Assembly: GCF_009793355.1 (NCBI RefSeq)
Contig: NZ_WTKP01000013.1
Location: 1-64,000 of the forward strand
Reading direction: 5' to 3'
Length of the DNA: 64,000 nt
DNA from: Vreelandella zhuhanensis
GTDB taxonomy: Bacteria > Pseudomonadota > Gammaproteobacteria > Pseudomonadales > Halomonadaceae
A program made the position numbers and the translations under genes. A model generated the notes under the pieces. The model ran no database searches, was not told the origin of the DNA, and saw only the letters and a list, made by a program, of their open reading frames with translations. Position 1 is the stretch's first letter; each line of letters starts with the position of its first letter. Of this stretch, positions 19,173-30,690 are shown one piece after another.

Positions 19173-19823
19173 TCAATAGGTGTCGCGAATTACATCGACC
19201 CCATCTGGCACGCTAAAAATGAAACGTTCAGGATCAATATAACGGTTGTAGTCGATATCGCTGAAAGTGATGGCCGTGCGCTGACCGGTGCTATCGGTCA
19301 TCAACAGACGCGTCAAGGTGTCGTCATCGAAGAACATGGTGAGTTCTTCAAACAGGGTATCAGCTCCCATCGGTACCAACGTGAACACATCGCGGCCTTC
19401 TTCCCGGTTATGGAACACTTCATAGTTTTCCGTGAGCTCAGAACTACTGCCGGAAAGTAGCAGTGCCGGGGTATGGGTCACACGCTGATCCACTGCCTGA
19501 ACGGTCACCTGCTCCAGGTCCGGGTCATACATGTACACTTCATCGCCGGTCGAGACCACCACTTGAGAATAAGGCGCTTCCACTTCCCAACGCAGAAGTC
19601 CGGGACGAGCCAGCCACATTTCACCTTGCGCTTCCTGGAGGCGTTCACCGGCACTGTCCAGAATCAACTGTTCGAAATCCGCGTGATAGGTTTCCAGCGG
19701 GTCGAGACGCTCGGTCAACATTTGCCCGGCATCGGCCCAAGCCATCGGTGCCATCATCACCCCTGCCACTGCCGTGATCAGGGTGGCGTAATGCTTGTAT
19801 CCCTTCTGGGCGGTTACTTTCAT
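19173..19823 (-). CDS. lolA: Outer-membrane lipoprotein carrier LolA
   Basis: This 216-residue periplasmic chaperone carries lipoproteins from LolCDE to LolB. Residues 1-30 form a Sec signal peptide with a Lys-containing n-region, a hydrophobic core and the cleavage site AWA-DAG. The mature part shows the LolA beta pattern with RLDPLETYHADFEQ and WLARPGLLRWEVEAPY. ATG 19823 follows GGGAG and gives a proper signal peptide; an ATG at 19841 would add six residues. It lies downstream of ftsK, as in many gammaproteobacteria. Confidence 0.93.
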   Translation of the reverse strand: MKVTAQKGYKHYATLITAVAGVMMAPMAWADAGQMLTERLDPLETYHADFEQLILDSAGERLQEAQGEMWLARPGLLRWEVEAPYSQVVVSTGDEVYMYDPDLEQVTVQAVDQRVTHTPALLLSGSSSELTENYEVFHNREEGRDVFTLVPMGADTLFEELTMFFDDDTLTRLLMTDSTGQRTAITFSDIDYNRYIDPERFIFSVPDGVDVIRDTY

Positions 19824-19951
19824 GGCTAACTCCCTTGGCACTCTGTGCCTTGATTATTCAACTGGCTATTCAACGAATCACGTTGAAATCCGAAGACCTT
19901 CTCAAGAACTTATTCAGCAATTTGCTCAGTAACTTACTCACTAAGACGACA

Positions 19952-19986
19952 AAAGCGCCGCCGGGTTTCCTGACCGGCGACGCTTT
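19952..19986 (-). terminator. Hairpin between ftsK and lolA
   Basis: A 13-bp stem with one mismatch, AAAGCGCCGCCGG/CCGGCGACGCTTT, closes a 9-nt loop. On the minus strand it ends in CTTTTGTC. It lies about 50 bp after the ftsK stop and could end or attenuate transcription before lolA. Confidence 0.6.
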
Positions 19987-20037
19987 CACGTTTCATGCAC
20001 GATTGTCACATGAAAGACTGCTTCATGAGTGACCAGT

Positions 20038-23000
20038 TTAATGACCCACAGGCGGTGGCGCTAACACTTCCCGCGCGCCATTCGTTCCCATTGAGGTCAC
20101 CACACCCGCGCTTTCCATGGCTTCCACCAATCTGGCCGCCCGGTTGTAACCGATCTTGAATCGCCTCTGTACTGCGGAAATCGACGCACGCCGGGTTTCC
20201 GTCACAAACTGCACGGCTTCATCGTAAAGCGCATCCTTTTCCGCGTCGTCGCCGTCCACACCCTCGGCCTCCAGGCCAGTCAAGGCATCGGCGGAAACCC
20301 CTCCTGAAAGAATTTCCTCGACGAATTCCGGTTCGCCGCGCCGCTTCCAGTCATCCACCACGCGATGGACTTCATCATCATCGACAAAGGCACCGTGGAT
20401 ACGATTGGGGGGACCTGAGCCCGCAGGCAAATACAGCATGTCACCATGGCCCAGCAAGCTTTCCGCCCCGCCCTGATCCAGGATGGTGCGCGAATCGATC
20501 CGCGACGACACCTGAAATGCCATGCGCGATGGAATGTTGGCCTTGATCAAGCCGGTTACTACGTCCACCGAGGGGCGCTGCGTGGCCAGAATCAGATGTA
20601 TCCCGGCGGCACGTGCTTTTTGTGCCAGCCGTGCAATGAGCTCTTCGACCTTCTTGCCCACGATCATGAACATGTCGGCGAACTCATCAATCACCACCAC
20701 GATATACGGCAGTTTCTCAAGAATCGGCGGCGTCTGGTGCATTTCCCAGGGCTGAGGCTCCCATAAGGGATCCGCCACCTGGGCACCGGCTTGCTTGGCT
20801 TCGTCCAGGCGCGCATTGAAACCCGCAATGTTGCGCACGCCCATGGCCGCCATCAACTTGTAGCGTCGCTCCATTTCTGCCACACACCAGCGCAGGGCAT
20901 TGGCCGCTTCCTTCATGTCGGTGACCACCGGCGCCAGCAAATGCGGTATGCCGTCATAAACCGACAGTTCCAGCATCTTGGGGTCGACCATGATCAGCTT
21001 GAGCTCATCCGGGGTGGCTTTGAGCAACATGGAAATCAACATGGCATTGACCCCGACGGATTTACCCGAGCCCGTGGTGCCGGCGACCAAAAGGTGTGGC
21101 ATCTTCCCAAGGTTGGCGACAACCGGTCCACCGCCGATGTCCTGGCCCAACGCCATGGTCAACGGGGAGGTTTCCTGTTGATAGCGCTCGGAGTCGATCA
21201 CTTCGCGCAGGCGGATCATCGCCCGGTGCGGGTTGGGAATTTCGATCCCCACCGTGGGTCGCCCTGGAATCACCTCCACCACGCGCACGCTCTTTACCAT
21301 CAAGGAGCGTGCCAGATCCTTGGCCAGGTTGCTGATTTTGGAAACCTTGACCCCGGCGGCGGGCTTGATTTCAAAACGGGTAATCACCGGCCCAGGCCAG
21401 GTATCCACCACTTCGGCCTTGACCCCGTATTCCCGCAGCCTGACCTCCAGCAGCTCGGCCATATCCGCCAGTTGCTGCTCGGTGTAGTTGGGCTGGTGCG
21501 GCGTCGGTGGGGTGAGCAATCGCAGGCTGGGCAGCTCACCTTCAGGCTCGGGCATATCTTCAAATACCGGACGCTGACTCTGCAGGTGCTCTACGGTCCA
21601 TAGCGCCGGCTCATCCCCGCTATTCGCCGTTGGCGCTACCTCTTCCGGGGCCTCTCGCTCGGGCGATTCGGGAATGGAAACCTCGGGAGGAGACACATGG
21701 CGCTCTTCCTGGCGTGGCTCCTCAGGCGGCTTCTCTCGCGGTGCTGCCGGAGTTTGCCGAAAAGTGGGCAGGGGCTCAGGCTCCTCGTCGTCCCATACCG
21801 GTTCGGGTACCACTTCCGGGACCCTCTCGCGTTCCAAGGGTTTTTCTGGGATATCGGCTGGCGGAAGTGGCGCCTCTGCAGGCGGAGATACTGAAGCTGG
21901 CTGTGGCGCGGGCGCGGGCGCTGGCTTAAGCTCCGGTTCAGGCTTAAGTTCTGGCTCTGCTGGCACAGGGTCCGGCTCGACCGCTTGCTGTTGTTCTTTT
22001 TTGGGTTCGGATTCCTGCGGGGTAGCAGGTTCATTGTCAGGCTCGGCCGTCCATGCCGATAGGCTAGGCTCCTTGCGTGACGAAACCGGCTCAGGCTTGA
22101 CTACCGGCGCCGGCTTGAGCGTTTCTTCTTCGGTTGCCTCCCAAGGAATCGTTGTTTCCTTTGCCGATTGCTCCCCTTCTGCCGCTCGCACCCCCTCATT
22201 CGAGCCGGCCGCAGTGCCAAGGCTGGGTTCACGGCGGCTTGCAGTGCTGGCACTAGGGTTGTCCTGAGAGGATGGCGTAACGGGACTTTCCGGCGCAGCC
22301 TGGCGTACGGCGTCATTCTTGCTAGCCGCCGTTTCAGCTGTGGCACCCTCGGCAGCAAAAGCTGAGTGATGCGCTGGTTTGGCCGGGCGATTGTTGCGTT
22401 TTGCTTTCAACCAACCACCCAAACGATAGGCCTGGCTACCCAGCTTGTCGGCAACCGTTAACCAGGACATGCCGGTAAACAGCGGAAAACCGCTCAAGAT
22501 GAATGCCACCGCTACCAGGCCGACACCGCCACTGCCCAGCAACGGCAATAGAGCACTGACCAGTCCTTCGCCGAGAATCCCGCCGGAAGCATAAGGCAGA
22601 GAGCTTTCCGGGTGATAGAAATGCAAGGCCCCGAGCGTGGTCGTGCCCAGAATCAGCAACAGCAAGCCGCCGGCATGTACCGCAATCGACACCGGGTCCA
22701 CGTCGAAACGTACCTGCCGGGAACGAATCAACCACCAGGCCGCAAACCCCAGCATGCCAGGCCACCAAAGCGCACTGGCGCCGAATAGTGAATACAGCAC
22801 ATCGGCAAGCCAGGCGCCAATGCTACCCATCCAGTTTTCGACCGCCGTTTCCGGGCCACGATGCGACCAACCAGGATCCGTGGATTGATAACTGAACAAT
22901 GCCAACAGGAGGAAGGTACATAATGCCAGCAATACCACCACCACACCTTCGCGTACGGAGCCTTGCAACTTCAACCCCATACGGCGCGCCTTTTCCCTGG

Positions 23001-23106
23001 CGGCATTGACCCGCGGTGAAGCCACCTTACTTTGTGGCTTGCGCTGGGTACCGCCACGTCCGGTTGATTGTCCAGTCCGCCTGTTTGCAGCTTTATCGAG
23101 TTTCAA
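20038..23106 (-). CDS. ftsK: DNA translocase FtsK
   Basis: This 1022-residue septal translocase coordinates chromosome dimer resolution with division. Four hydrophobic segments lie between about residues 55 and 220. A long Pro/Glu-rich linker, about 235-520, is highly repetitive and acidic (for example [12 protein letters not shown]). The motor has Walker A GTTGSGKS near residue 675 and Walker [11 protein letters not shown]. The C-terminal gamma winged-helix ends in [16 protein letters not shown], the part that reads KOPS/FtsK-orienting sequences and activates XerD. It is divergent from aat. Confidence 0.97.
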   Translation of the reverse strand: MKLDKAANRRTGQSTGRGGTQRKPQSKVASPRVNAAREKARRMGLKLQGSVREGVVVVLLALCTFLLLALFSYQSTDPGWSHRGPETAVENWMGSIGAWLADVLYSLFGASALWWPGMLGFAAWWLIRSRQVRFDVDPVSIAVHAGGLLLLILGTTTLGALHFYHPESSLPYASGGILGEGLVSALLPLLGSGGVGLVAVAFILSGFPLFTGMSWLTVADKLGSQAYRLGGWLKAKRNNRPAKPAHHSAFAAEGATAETAASKNDAVRQAAPESPVTPSSQDNPSASTASRREPSLGTAAGSNEGVRAAEGEQSAKETTIPWEATEEETLKPAPVVKPEPVSSRKEPSLSAWTAEPDNEPATPQESEPKKEQQQAVEPDPVPAEPELKPEPELKPAPAPAPQPASVSPPAEAPLPPADIPEKPLERERVPEVVPEPVWDDEEPEPLPTFRQTPAAPREKPPEEPRQEERHVSPPEVSIPESPEREAPEEVAPTANSGDEPALWTVEHLQSQRPVFEDMPEPEGELPSLRLLTPPTPHQPNYTEQQLADMAELLEVRLREYGVKAEVVDTWPGPVITRFEIKPAAGVKVSKISNLAKDLARSLMVKSVRVVEVIPGRPTVGIEIPNPHRAMIRLREVIDSERYQQETSPLTMALGQDIGGGPVVANLGKMPHLLVAGTTGSGKSVGVNAMLISMLLKATPDELKLIMVDPKMLELSVYDGIPHLLAPVVTDMKEAANALRWCVAEMERRYKLMAAMGVRNIAGFNARLDEAKQAGAQVADPLWEPQPWEMHQTPPILEKLPYIVVVIDEFADMFMIVGKKVEELIARLAQKARAAGIHLILATQRPSVDVVTGLIKANIPSRMAFQVSSRIDSRTILDQGGAESLLGHGDMLYLPAGSGPPNRIHGAFVDDDEVHRVVDDWKRRGEPEFVEEILSGGVSADALTGLEAEGVDGDDAEKDALYDEAVQFVTETRRASISAVQRRFKIGYNRAARLVEAMESAGVVTSMGTNGAREVLAPPPVGH

Positions 23107-23278
23107 GCGACCTCTCCCTTTGCACCCAGAGGGTGTCTTTATACTCTGTCTTTCATACTCAGGCTTTCTACAAGTTCTTTATACGCGAACTTCATACTCT
23201 GTTGCGAGAATGCATCATACCGAGCATCCTGAGCTCGTCACAGGGCTTCTCGCGAACCATCACCGACAGGAATTGGCA
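23107..23278. promoter_or_regulatory. Divergent ftsK/aat control region with phased short repeats
   Basis: This 172-bp region separates the divergent genes. Between 23138 and 23201 it contains five degenerate copies of a TTTNATACTC-like unit, starting at 23138, 23151, 23165, 23178 and 23191, a period of 13-14 bp. Several contain TATAC or CATACT, so some may be -10 elements. Confidence 0.5.
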
Positions 23279-24034
23279 ATGTTACCTTGGTTACCCTCCG
23301 CTCATGCTGCTTTCCCGCCTGTTGCCCTGGCGATGGACTCGCCTAACGGTTTACTCGCTGCAGGTGGAGAGCTTACCCCGGCGTGGCTGGTACAAGCCTA
23401 CCGACAAGGTATCTTCCCTTGGTATAGTGAAGGTGACCCCATTTTATGGTGGAGCCCCAACCCCCGGATGGTCTTGTTGCCCGGGGACTTCAAATGTCGA
23501 CGCAGCTTGGCCAAGCGTTTGCGTAACGGTGGGTTCAGCATCAGCGTAAACCAACATTTTCATGAGGTGGTTGACGCCTGTGCGGCGCCTCGGCGGGGTG
23601 AGCCCGGCACCTGGATCACCGCCGAGATGAAAGCCGCCTATGCTCGGTTGCACAGCTTGGGTATCGCTCATAGCATCGAGGCGCATCACAACCAGCGCTT
23701 GGTGGGTGGCTTGTATGGTCTGGCGATGGGGCCGGTCTTTTTCGGAGAATCGATGTTTTCTCATGTGCCGGATGCCTCCAAAGTGGCTCTGGCGCACTTG
23801 GCCGACGCCATGCTCAGACAGGGAGGCAACTTGATTGACTGTCAAATGCACACCCCGCATCTGGCCAGTTTGGGGGCAACGACTATCGCTCGCCCGACGT
23901 TCATCAACTATCTTGAAAACTGGTTGCCCGATAACGCTTTCGAGGTAACCAATCAACCTGATAACCCCCCTGTGGTTCCTCCATCACCTTGGCTCGATGC
24001 TATCGGCCGCACTGATGACGAAGGCACCAGCTAA
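23279..24034 (+). CDS. aat: Leucyl/phenylalanyl-tRNA-protein transferase
   Basis: This 251-residue enzyme adds Leu or Phe from tRNA to proteins with N-terminal Lys or Arg, creating an N-degron for ClpS-ClpAP. Family blocks are GLLAAGGELTP, AYRQGIFPWYSEGDPILWWSP, GEPGTWITAEM, GGLYGLAMGPVFFGESMFS and IDCQMHTPHLASLGA. ATG 23279 has AGGA 7 nt upstream and gives the normal N-terminus; the frame stays open far upstream without family similarity. bpt follows after 18 bp and is probably in the same operon. Confidence 0.96.
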   Translation: MLPWLPSAHAAFPPVALAMDSPNGLLAAGGELTPAWLVQAYRQGIFPWYSEGDPILWWSPNPRMVLLPGDFKCRRSLAKRLRNGGFSISVNQHFHEVVDACAAPRRGEPGTWITAEMKAAYARLHSLGIAHSIEAHHNQRLVGGLYGLAMGPVFFGESMFSHVPDASKVALAHLADAMLRQGGNLIDCQMHTPHLASLGATTIARPTFINYLENWLPDNAFEVTNQPDNPPVVPPSPWLDAIGRTDDEGTS

Positions 24035-24052
24035 TTCACAAGGAGGCAAGCC

Positions 24053-24790
24053 GTGAGCAGTAACGCTCCCCGGAAGCCGGTGCGGGATTTGCGCTTCTTC
24101 CTCACCGTGCCCCATGCCTGTAGCTACCTCGAAGACCGGGAAGCCACTACGTTGTTTCTCGACCCCCAGGAATCGCCAGTACCGGGTGTTTACGATTCGC
24201 TTTCATTGCTCGGTTTTCGTCGCAGTGGCCGCCATCTATATCGGCCTCATTGCGATGGCTGCAATGCGTGTCGTTCCGTTCGCATTCCCGTGGATAAATT
24301 CACTCCCAACCGCACCCAACGCAAACTGCAACAGCGCAACCAGGACGTGACCGTCACGCTAAAGCCCGCTCGCTTCGAGCCTGCGCATTACGCACTGTAT
24401 GCCGCCTATGTCGGCCAGCGCCATGCCGATGGCGACATGTACCCCCCCAGCGAAGAGCAATACCGTACATTTTTAACGCTGAACGAATCTTATGCCCAGT
24501 TGATGGAAATGCATTGTGGCGATGCCTTGGTGGCCGTCGCCGCCTTCGACCAGCTGGAGCACGGGTTATCGGCGATTTATACCTTTTTCGCCACGGAACC
24601 CGCCTATGAGCGTCGTTCCCTAGGTACCTTTGCCATTCTCAAGCTGATCGAGCTGGCTCAGAAAAAACAATTACCCCATCTATACTTGGGTTACTGGATC
24701 GAAGAATGTCGCAAGATGCGCTACAAACAGACTTTTTCGCCGCTGGAAGTGCTCGACGGTCGTCATTGGCGACAATTAATCCTCCAATGA
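24053..24790 (+). CDS. bpt: Aspartate/glutamate leucyltransferase Bpt
   Basis: This 245-residue enzyme is predicted to add leucine to N-terminal Asp or Glu and so extends the N-degron code of Aat. It belongs to the bacterial arginyltransferase-like family, recognised by LRFFLTVPHACSYL, the Cys cluster CDGCNACRS, RRSLGTFAILKLIELA and LYLGYWIEECRKMRYK. It starts at GTG with AGGAGG 6 nt upstream. It lies between aat and infA, and clpA/clpS lie just beyond on the other strand. E. coli lacks this gene. Confidence 0.95.
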   Translation: MSSNAPRKPVRDLRFFLTVPHACSYLEDREATTLFLDPQESPVPGVYDSLSLLGFRRSGRHLYRPHCDGCNACRSVRIPVDKFTPNRTQRKLQQRNQDVTVTLKPARFEPAHYALYAAYVGQRHADGDMYPPSEEQYRTFLTLNESYAQLMEMHCGDALVAVAAFDQLEHGLSAIYTFFATEPAYERRSLGTFAILKLIELAQKKQLPHLYLGYWIEECRKMRYKQTFSPLEVLDGRHWRQLILQ

Positions 24791-24918
24791 GCACGGCTTT
24801 TTTGCCTTGACGACGGGCTTACGGCACAATATAGCGCTGTTTCCCGGCGTGCTGATAATTCAGCTCGCCAGAAGACCTCTGAATGTCTCTGTTTTTTATC
24901 AAGTGAGGAACTGCCTAT

Positions 24919-25137
24919 ATGGCACGCGAAGATCATATTGAAATGGAAGGCGTCATCGTCGATACCCTTCCCAACACCATGTTTCGTGTCGAGCTGGAAA
25001 ACGGCCACGTGGTCACGGCACATATCTCTGGCAAAATGCGCAAGAACTACATTCGCATTCTGACCGGCGACAAGGTCAAGGTAGAACTGACGCCTTACGA
25101 CCTGTCCAAGGGACGTATCGTCTACCGCTCACGCTGA
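24919..25137 (+). CDS. infA: Translation initiation factor IF-1
   Basis: This 72-residue OB-fold protein binds the 30S A site during initiation. The sequence is typical throughout: [38 protein letters not shown] and a C-terminal [16 protein letters not shown] lies 8 nt before the ATG. A gap of 128 bp after bpt may contain its own promoter. Confidence 0.98.
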   Translation: MAREDHIEMEGVIVDTLPNTMFRVELENGHVVTAHISGKMRKNYIRILTGDKVKVELTPYDLSKGRIVYRSR

Positions 25138-25182
25138 GCCGCCCCCTCCTGTCGACGGATTCTCCCCCGCCAGACACAACAA

Positions 25183-25214
25183 CGCCCCGTCCATGGACAG
25201 GGCGCTGTCTTTTA
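25183..25214 (+). terminator. Terminator between infA and clpA
   Basis: A 10-bp stem with one G-T pair, CGCCCCGTCC/GGACAGGGCG, is followed by CTGTCTTTT. It lies 45 bp after infA and 18 bp before the convergent clpA end. Confidence 0.75.
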
Positions 25215-25231
25215 GCGTCCGCTAACCCCGT

Positions 25232-27508
25232 TTAGGGCGCGTCAGCCATTTCCGACTCGGTGGAGAGTGTCAGCTCGTTATCTTCCAGGCCGATATGCAC
25301 AATCCCGCCGTGCTCGGCAAGCTCGCCGAACAGGATCATTTCGGCCAGAGGCTTCTTGAGTTTTTCCTGAATCAGCCGAGCCATCGGCCGTGCACCCATA
25401 TCCGGGTCATAGCCTTTTTCCGCCAGCCAATCACGCGCTGCAGCATCCACGTCCAGCTGGACGCGTTTCTCGTCCAACTGCGCCTGCAGTTCGATCAGGA
25501 ACTTGTCGACCACGTTGCGCACCACCGAGGTAGGCAAGGAATGGAACTGAATGATGCTATCCAGACGGTTGCGGAACTCGGGTGAGAACGTCTTGCGAAT
25601 GACTTCCATTGCATCGGTGGAATGATCCTGATGCTGGAAACCGATCGAACGGCGGGCTGCCTGTTCGGCCCCGGCATTCGAGGTCATTATCACGATGACA
25701 TGGCGGAAATCTGCTTCACGACCGTTATTGTCGGTCAGGCGACCGTGGTCCATGACCTGCAGCAGCAGATTGAAGACCTCGGGATGCGCCTTTTCGACCT
25801 CATCCAGCAACAACACGCAATGCGGCTGCTTGGTGATGGCTTCGGTGAGCAAACCGCCCTGGTCGTACCCCACATAGCCTGGGGGTGCGCCTATCAAGCG
25901 AGAGACCGTATGGCGCTCCATGTACTCGGACATATCAAAACGTACCAGTTCGATACCCATGATATGGGCCAACTGCCTGGCCACTTCGGTTTTGCCCACA
26001 CCGGTCGGACCGGCAAACAGGAAGCTGCCCACTGGCTTGTCGGGAGATTTGAGTCCGGCACGCGAGAGCTTGATCGCCGCTGCCAGGCTGTCGATCGCTT
26101 CATCCTGGCCGAATACCAGCATTTTCAAGTCACGGTCGAGTTTTTCCAGCAACTTGCGATCCGAACTGGAAACGCTCTTCGGTGGAATACGGGCAATCGA
26201 TGCCACGACGGCCTCGACTTGATCCACGTCGATGGTATCAGCGCGCACTTCCGGAGGAAGCATGCGCTGATGCGCACCAGCTTCGTCAATCACATCAATG
26301 GCCTTATCGGGCAAATGACGGTCATTGATATAACGATCAGCCAGACGCGCCGCACTTTCCAGGGCACTGTCGGTGTACTTCAGCTGATGATGCTCTTCAA
26401 AGCGTGAACGCAGCCCCTTGAGAATGCGAATGGTGTCGTCCACTGACGGCGCCATTACATCCACCTTCTGGAAGCGCCGGGCAAGCGCTCGATCTTTCTC
26501 GAAAATCCCGCGGAATTCCTGAAAGGTAGTCGACCCGATGCAACGTAGATCACCGGAAGACAACAACGGCTTGAGCAGATTCGAGGCATCCATCACCCCA
26601 CCGGAAGCGGCACCCGCCCCGATGACCGTATGAATTTCATCGATAAACAGCACGGCATGGGGTTGCTTCTTGAGCTCGCCCAACAGACTCTTCAAGCGTT
26701 TTTCGAAATCACCACGATATTTGGTACCGGCAAGTAATGCGCCCATATCCAGCGCATAAACCACGGCATCAGCGATCACATCGGGGACATCTTCTTCCAC
26801 GATCCGCTTGGCCAATCCTTCGGCGATGGCCGTCTTGCCCACGCCGGCCTCACCCACCAATAATGGGTTGTTTTTGCGCCGACGGGCGAGAATCTGGACC
26901 ACCCGCTCAAGCTCATGGTCACGGCCGATCAAAGGATCTATCTTGCCCAGCCGGGCCTGTTCGTTGAGGTTGGTGGCATAACCGGTAAGCGGATGTGCCG
27001 CTCCATCCGCCGTACCTTCTTCGGCATCTTCCGCTTCGGGGGAAGGCTGTGAAGGCGAGGGGCCATGACCGGCCACCTTGGAAATGCCATGAGCGATATA
27101 ATTTACCGCATCCACGCGAGCAACGTTCTGTTGCTTGAGGAAGTATACCGCCTGGCTTTCCTGCTCGGAGAAGATCGCGACCAGCACATTGGCCCCATTC
27201 ACTTCACTTTTACCGGAAGATTGCACATGAAAAACGGCACGTTGCAAAACGCGCTGAAAGCCCAGTGTTGGCTGAGTTTCTCGATCTCCCTGGTCATCAG
27301 GAATCAACGGCGTGGTCGAATTGATGAAGTCCTGTAAGTCGGACCGCAATTTATCGAGATTCGCCCCGCAGGCCTTCAGCACATCCGCAGCGGAAGCGTT
27401 ATCCAGAAGCGCCAGCAGCAGGTGTTCAACGGTCATGAACTCGTGGCGCTTGGAGCGTGCCACGGTAAAGGCCGTGTTCAGGGTCATTTCAAGTTCTTTA
27501 CTAAGCAT
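25232..27508 (-). CDS. clpA: ATP-dependent Clp protease ATP-binding subunit ClpA
   Basis: This 758-residue AAA+ unfoldase has the same length as E. coli ClpA. It delivers substrates, including ClpS-bound N-degron proteins, to ClpP. The N domain (1 to about 145) begins [12 protein letters not shown]1 has Walker A GEAGVGKT (219-226), and D2 has GPTGVGKT near residue 500. ATG 27508 follows a GGGGA box and fits the family; the frame continues upstream for 46 codons without similarity. clpS lies 134 bp upstream on the same strand, the usual clpS-clpA order. clpP is not in the window. Confidence 0.97.
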   Translation of the reverse strand: MLSKELEMTLNTAFTVARSKRHEFMTVEHLLLALLDNASAADVLKACGANLDKLRSDLQDFINSTTPLIPDDQGDRETQPTLGFQRVLQRAVFHVQSSGKSEVNGANVLVAIFSEQESQAVYFLKQQNVARVDAVNYIAHGISKVAGHGPSPSQPSPEAEDAEEGTADGAAHPLTGYATNLNEQARLGKIDPLIGRDHELERVVQILARRRKNNPLLVGEAGVGKTAIAEGLAKRIVEEDVPDVIADAVVYALDMGALLAGTKYRGDFEKRLKSLLGELKKQPHAVLFIDEIHTVIGAGAASGGVMDASNLLKPLLSSGDLRCIGSTTFQEFRGIFEKDRALARRFQKVDVMAPSVDDTIRILKGLRSRFEEHHQLKYTDSALESAARLADRYINDRHLPDKAIDVIDEAGAHQRMLPPEVRADTIDVDQVEAVVASIARIPPKSVSSSDRKLLEKLDRDLKMLVFGQDEAIDSLAAAIKLSRAGLKSPDKPVGSFLFAGPTGVGKTEVARQLAHIMGIELVRFDMSEYMERHTVSRLIGAPPGYVGYDQGGLLTEAITKQPHCVLLLDEVEKAHPEVFNLLLQVMDHGRLTDNNGREADFRHVIVIMTSNAGAEQAARRSIGFQHQDHSTDAMEVIRKTFSPEFRNRLDSIIQFHSLPTSVVRNVVDKFLIELQAQLDEKRVQLDVDAAARDWLAEKGYDPDMGARPMARLIQEKLKKPLAEMILFGELAEHGGIVHIGLEDNELTLSTESEMADAP

Positions 27509-27642
27509 GGCAGTCCCCTTTTGGCTACCTAGGACTCGTCGCCCCCTAGGGCTTGCGTCGAATCTGTGTCGCCTGACATCTTCAACATCAGGTACAAAGC
27601 GCGTGGTTGCAAGTATCGTCGCCAATTTTTTGGTCGATGTCG

Positions 27643-27984
27643 TCAATCAGTGGCTTCGATATCGCACATCAATGGATGTTCGCACTCACGAGCGTACTCG
27701 TTGACCTGATAACTTTTGGTTTCGGCGATATCTCGGGTAAATACACCGCAAGTCGCCTTGCCTTGGGTATGCACCGCCAACATTACTTGTACGGCGGATT
27801 CATTATCCATATGAAAAAAGCTTTGCAGTACTTCCACTACAAATTCCATGGGCGTGTAGTCATCGTTATGCAATATGACTTTATAAAGAGGCGGTTGCGC
27901 CAATGCCGGTTCAGCCGTCTGAACCGTTACGTCGTCACCTTCTTCCGGTTGCCCGGGACGCGTCATTCCCGCCACTTCCAGCAT
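27643..27984 (-). CDS. clpS: ClpA adaptor protein ClpS
   Basis: This protein of about 113 residues binds N-degron residues and hands the substrate to ClpA. The family core is [23 protein letters not shown], with the DDYTPM N-degron pocket, followed by [22 protein letters not shown] and EHPLMC. I prefer ATG 27984 because AGGTAGGG lies about 5 nt upstream. In-frame ATGs at 28005 and 28023 have no ribosome-binding site but would give only 7 or 13 more residues. The N-terminal extension is acidic and flexible, as expected. Confidence 0.93.
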   Translation of the reverse strand: MLEVAGMTRPGQPEEGDDVTVQTAEPALAQPPLYKVILHNDDYTPMEFVVEVLQSFFHMDNESAVQVMLAVHTQGKATCGVFTRDIAETKSYQVNEYARECEHPLMCDIEATD

Positions 27985-28135
27985 TGATTCCCTACCTGCA
28001 CTCATTCTGGTTACATTGAACATAAAAGGCACTGTCGATTTACTCAAGTCAGACTGGCGCGGATCTCTCAACGCTATAAGACGTCACCAAGACTCAAGGG
28101 TTCATTGAATTTCCAATTCAGCATAGCGTAAAACG

Positions 28136-28175
28136 CAAAAACCCCCGCCCGCAGGCGCGGGCGAGGGTTTTTGCC
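28136..28175 (-). terminator. Terminator after icd
   Basis: A long G+C-rich stem pairs CGCCCGC with GCGGGCG. It is flanked by AAAACCC and GGGTTTTT, so both directions end in T-runs. It lies 12 bp after the icd stop on the minus strand. Confidence 0.85.
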
Positions 28176-28187
28176 AGCGACAATAAA

Positions 28188-29444
<1,257 letters not shown>

Positions 29445-29580
29445 AGAGAACTCCCCTGTTTGGTCTGTTCGTTGGAGCGCGAAGTATAGCATCTCACCCG
29501 CGCTGCGGAGTAGCCTTAGCACAGTCAACCGGTCTAAAGTCGGCCACTACTATAGTTTAACCAAGGGTCATCCAACCCCC

Positions 29581-30165
29581 ATGAGCGACCTGTATTTACT
29601 GCATAAACCTTATCGCGTTCTGTCCCAGTTCAGTGACCGCGAAGGCCGCCGCACCCTTTCTGAATTCATTGATATAAAAGATATTTACCCTGCAGGTCGC
29701 CTCGATTACGACTCAGAAGGGCTGCTTTTGCTCAGCGCTGACGGCGGGCTGATTCACCGCATCGCGCATCCTCGCCATAAACAGCCTAAAACCTACTGGG
29801 TCCAGGTAGAGGGCTGCCCGGATGAAACGGCACTACAAGCATTGCGTAAAGGTATTACCTTGAAGGATGGACCGACTCGCCCGGCCAAAGTGCGCCTGAT
29901 GTCACCCCCTGCCTTCCCCGAACGCGACCCGCCCATCGACCCCCGGCGGCATCCCGACACCGCCTGGCTGGAGCTTACGATCAGTGAAGGCCGCAACCGT
30001 CAGGTAAGGCGCATGACCGCCCACGTCGGTTTTCCGACACTCCGTTTGATCAGAGCCGCCATCGGCGCTTGGCGACTGGATGACCTGGCGCCGGGAGAGT
30101 GGCGTCGAGAGACCTTGCATGCCCCCCAGCCTGCCACACCACGTTCACGCACTAAGAGGTCCTGA
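29581..30165 (+). CDS. rluE: 23S rRNA pseudouridine synthase RluE
   Basis: This 194-residue RsuA-family enzyme makes pseudouridine 2457 of 23S rRNA in E. coli. It has no S4 domain, as expected for RluE. The catalytic Asp42 is in GRLDYDSEGLLL, and the conserved KTYWVQVEG and GRNRQVRRMTAHVGFPTLRL follow. It opens the operon rluE-nudJ-mnmA-hflD-purB, whose order next to icd is the same as in E. coli. Its stop overlaps the nudJ start by one base. Confidence 0.94.
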   Translation: MSDLYLLHKPYRVLSQFSDREGRRTLSEFIDIKDIYPAGRLDYDSEGLLLLSADGGLIHRIAHPRHKQPKTYWVQVEGCPDETALQALRKGITLKDGPTRPAKVRLMSPPAFPERDPPIDPRRHPDTAWLELTISEGRNRQVRRMTAHVGFPTLRLIRAAIGAWRLDDLAPGEWRRETLHAPQPATPRSRTKRS

Positions 30166-30611
30166 TGGAACGTTATTCTCCGCACGTGACGGTCGCCTGC
30201 GTCATCGAACGTCAGGGACGCTACCTGATGGTCGAGGAAGATCGTGGCGGCCCGCTCACATGCTTCAATCAACCGGCGGGGCATGTGGAGCCCGGCGAAG
30301 GCCCCATGGCGGCCATCAGGCGTGAGGTGGAAGAGGAAACCGCCTGGCAAATTCAGTTGACCGGCTACCTGGGGTTGTATGTGTTTCAAAGCGCGGAGGG
30401 CTTGACGTTTTACAGCCATGGTTTCGCGGCCCAGCCCAAGACGTACCTAGCCACACCCCTTGACGGCGACATTCACGCCACCCATTGGTTGACACTCGAA
30501 GAACTGGCTGCTCATGAGCATGCGCAGCGGTTGCGCAGCCCCCTGGTCATGCAGCGCTTGCATGACATGCGTGCCGGGCGCCTCTTTCCGCTGAGCGTTA
30601 TCCACGAGTAA
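30165..30611 (+). CDS. nudJ: Nudix hydrolase NudJ
   Basis: This 148-residue pyrophosphatase acts on thiamine pyrophosphate and nucleotides in E. coli, where it also has HMP-PP hydrolase activity. The Nudix box runs from Gly43 to the REVEEET block; its final Gly position is Ala. The start MERYSPHVTVACVIE matches NudJ. It is translationally coupled to rluE through TGATG. Confidence 0.93.
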   Translation: MERYSPHVTVACVIERQGRYLMVEEDRGGPLTCFNQPAGHVEPGEGPMAAIRREVEEETAWQIQLTGYLGLYVFQSAEGLTFYSHGFAAQPKTYLATPLDGDIHATHWLTLEELAAHEHAQRLRSPLVMQRLHDMRAGRLFPLSVIHE

Positions 30612-30690
30612 CCGCGCAACACTCGAAGCGATGTGGCCGCATCGTGTATAATCGCCAGCCATCTGCAGACCACTTCAACCGAGGATGGCA

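Noticed and set aside
21674..22267. Gly/Ser-rich 197-codon frame on the plus strand
   Set aside because: It arises from the reverse complement of the Pro/Glu-rich FtsK linker; low-complexity coding DNA stays open on both strands.
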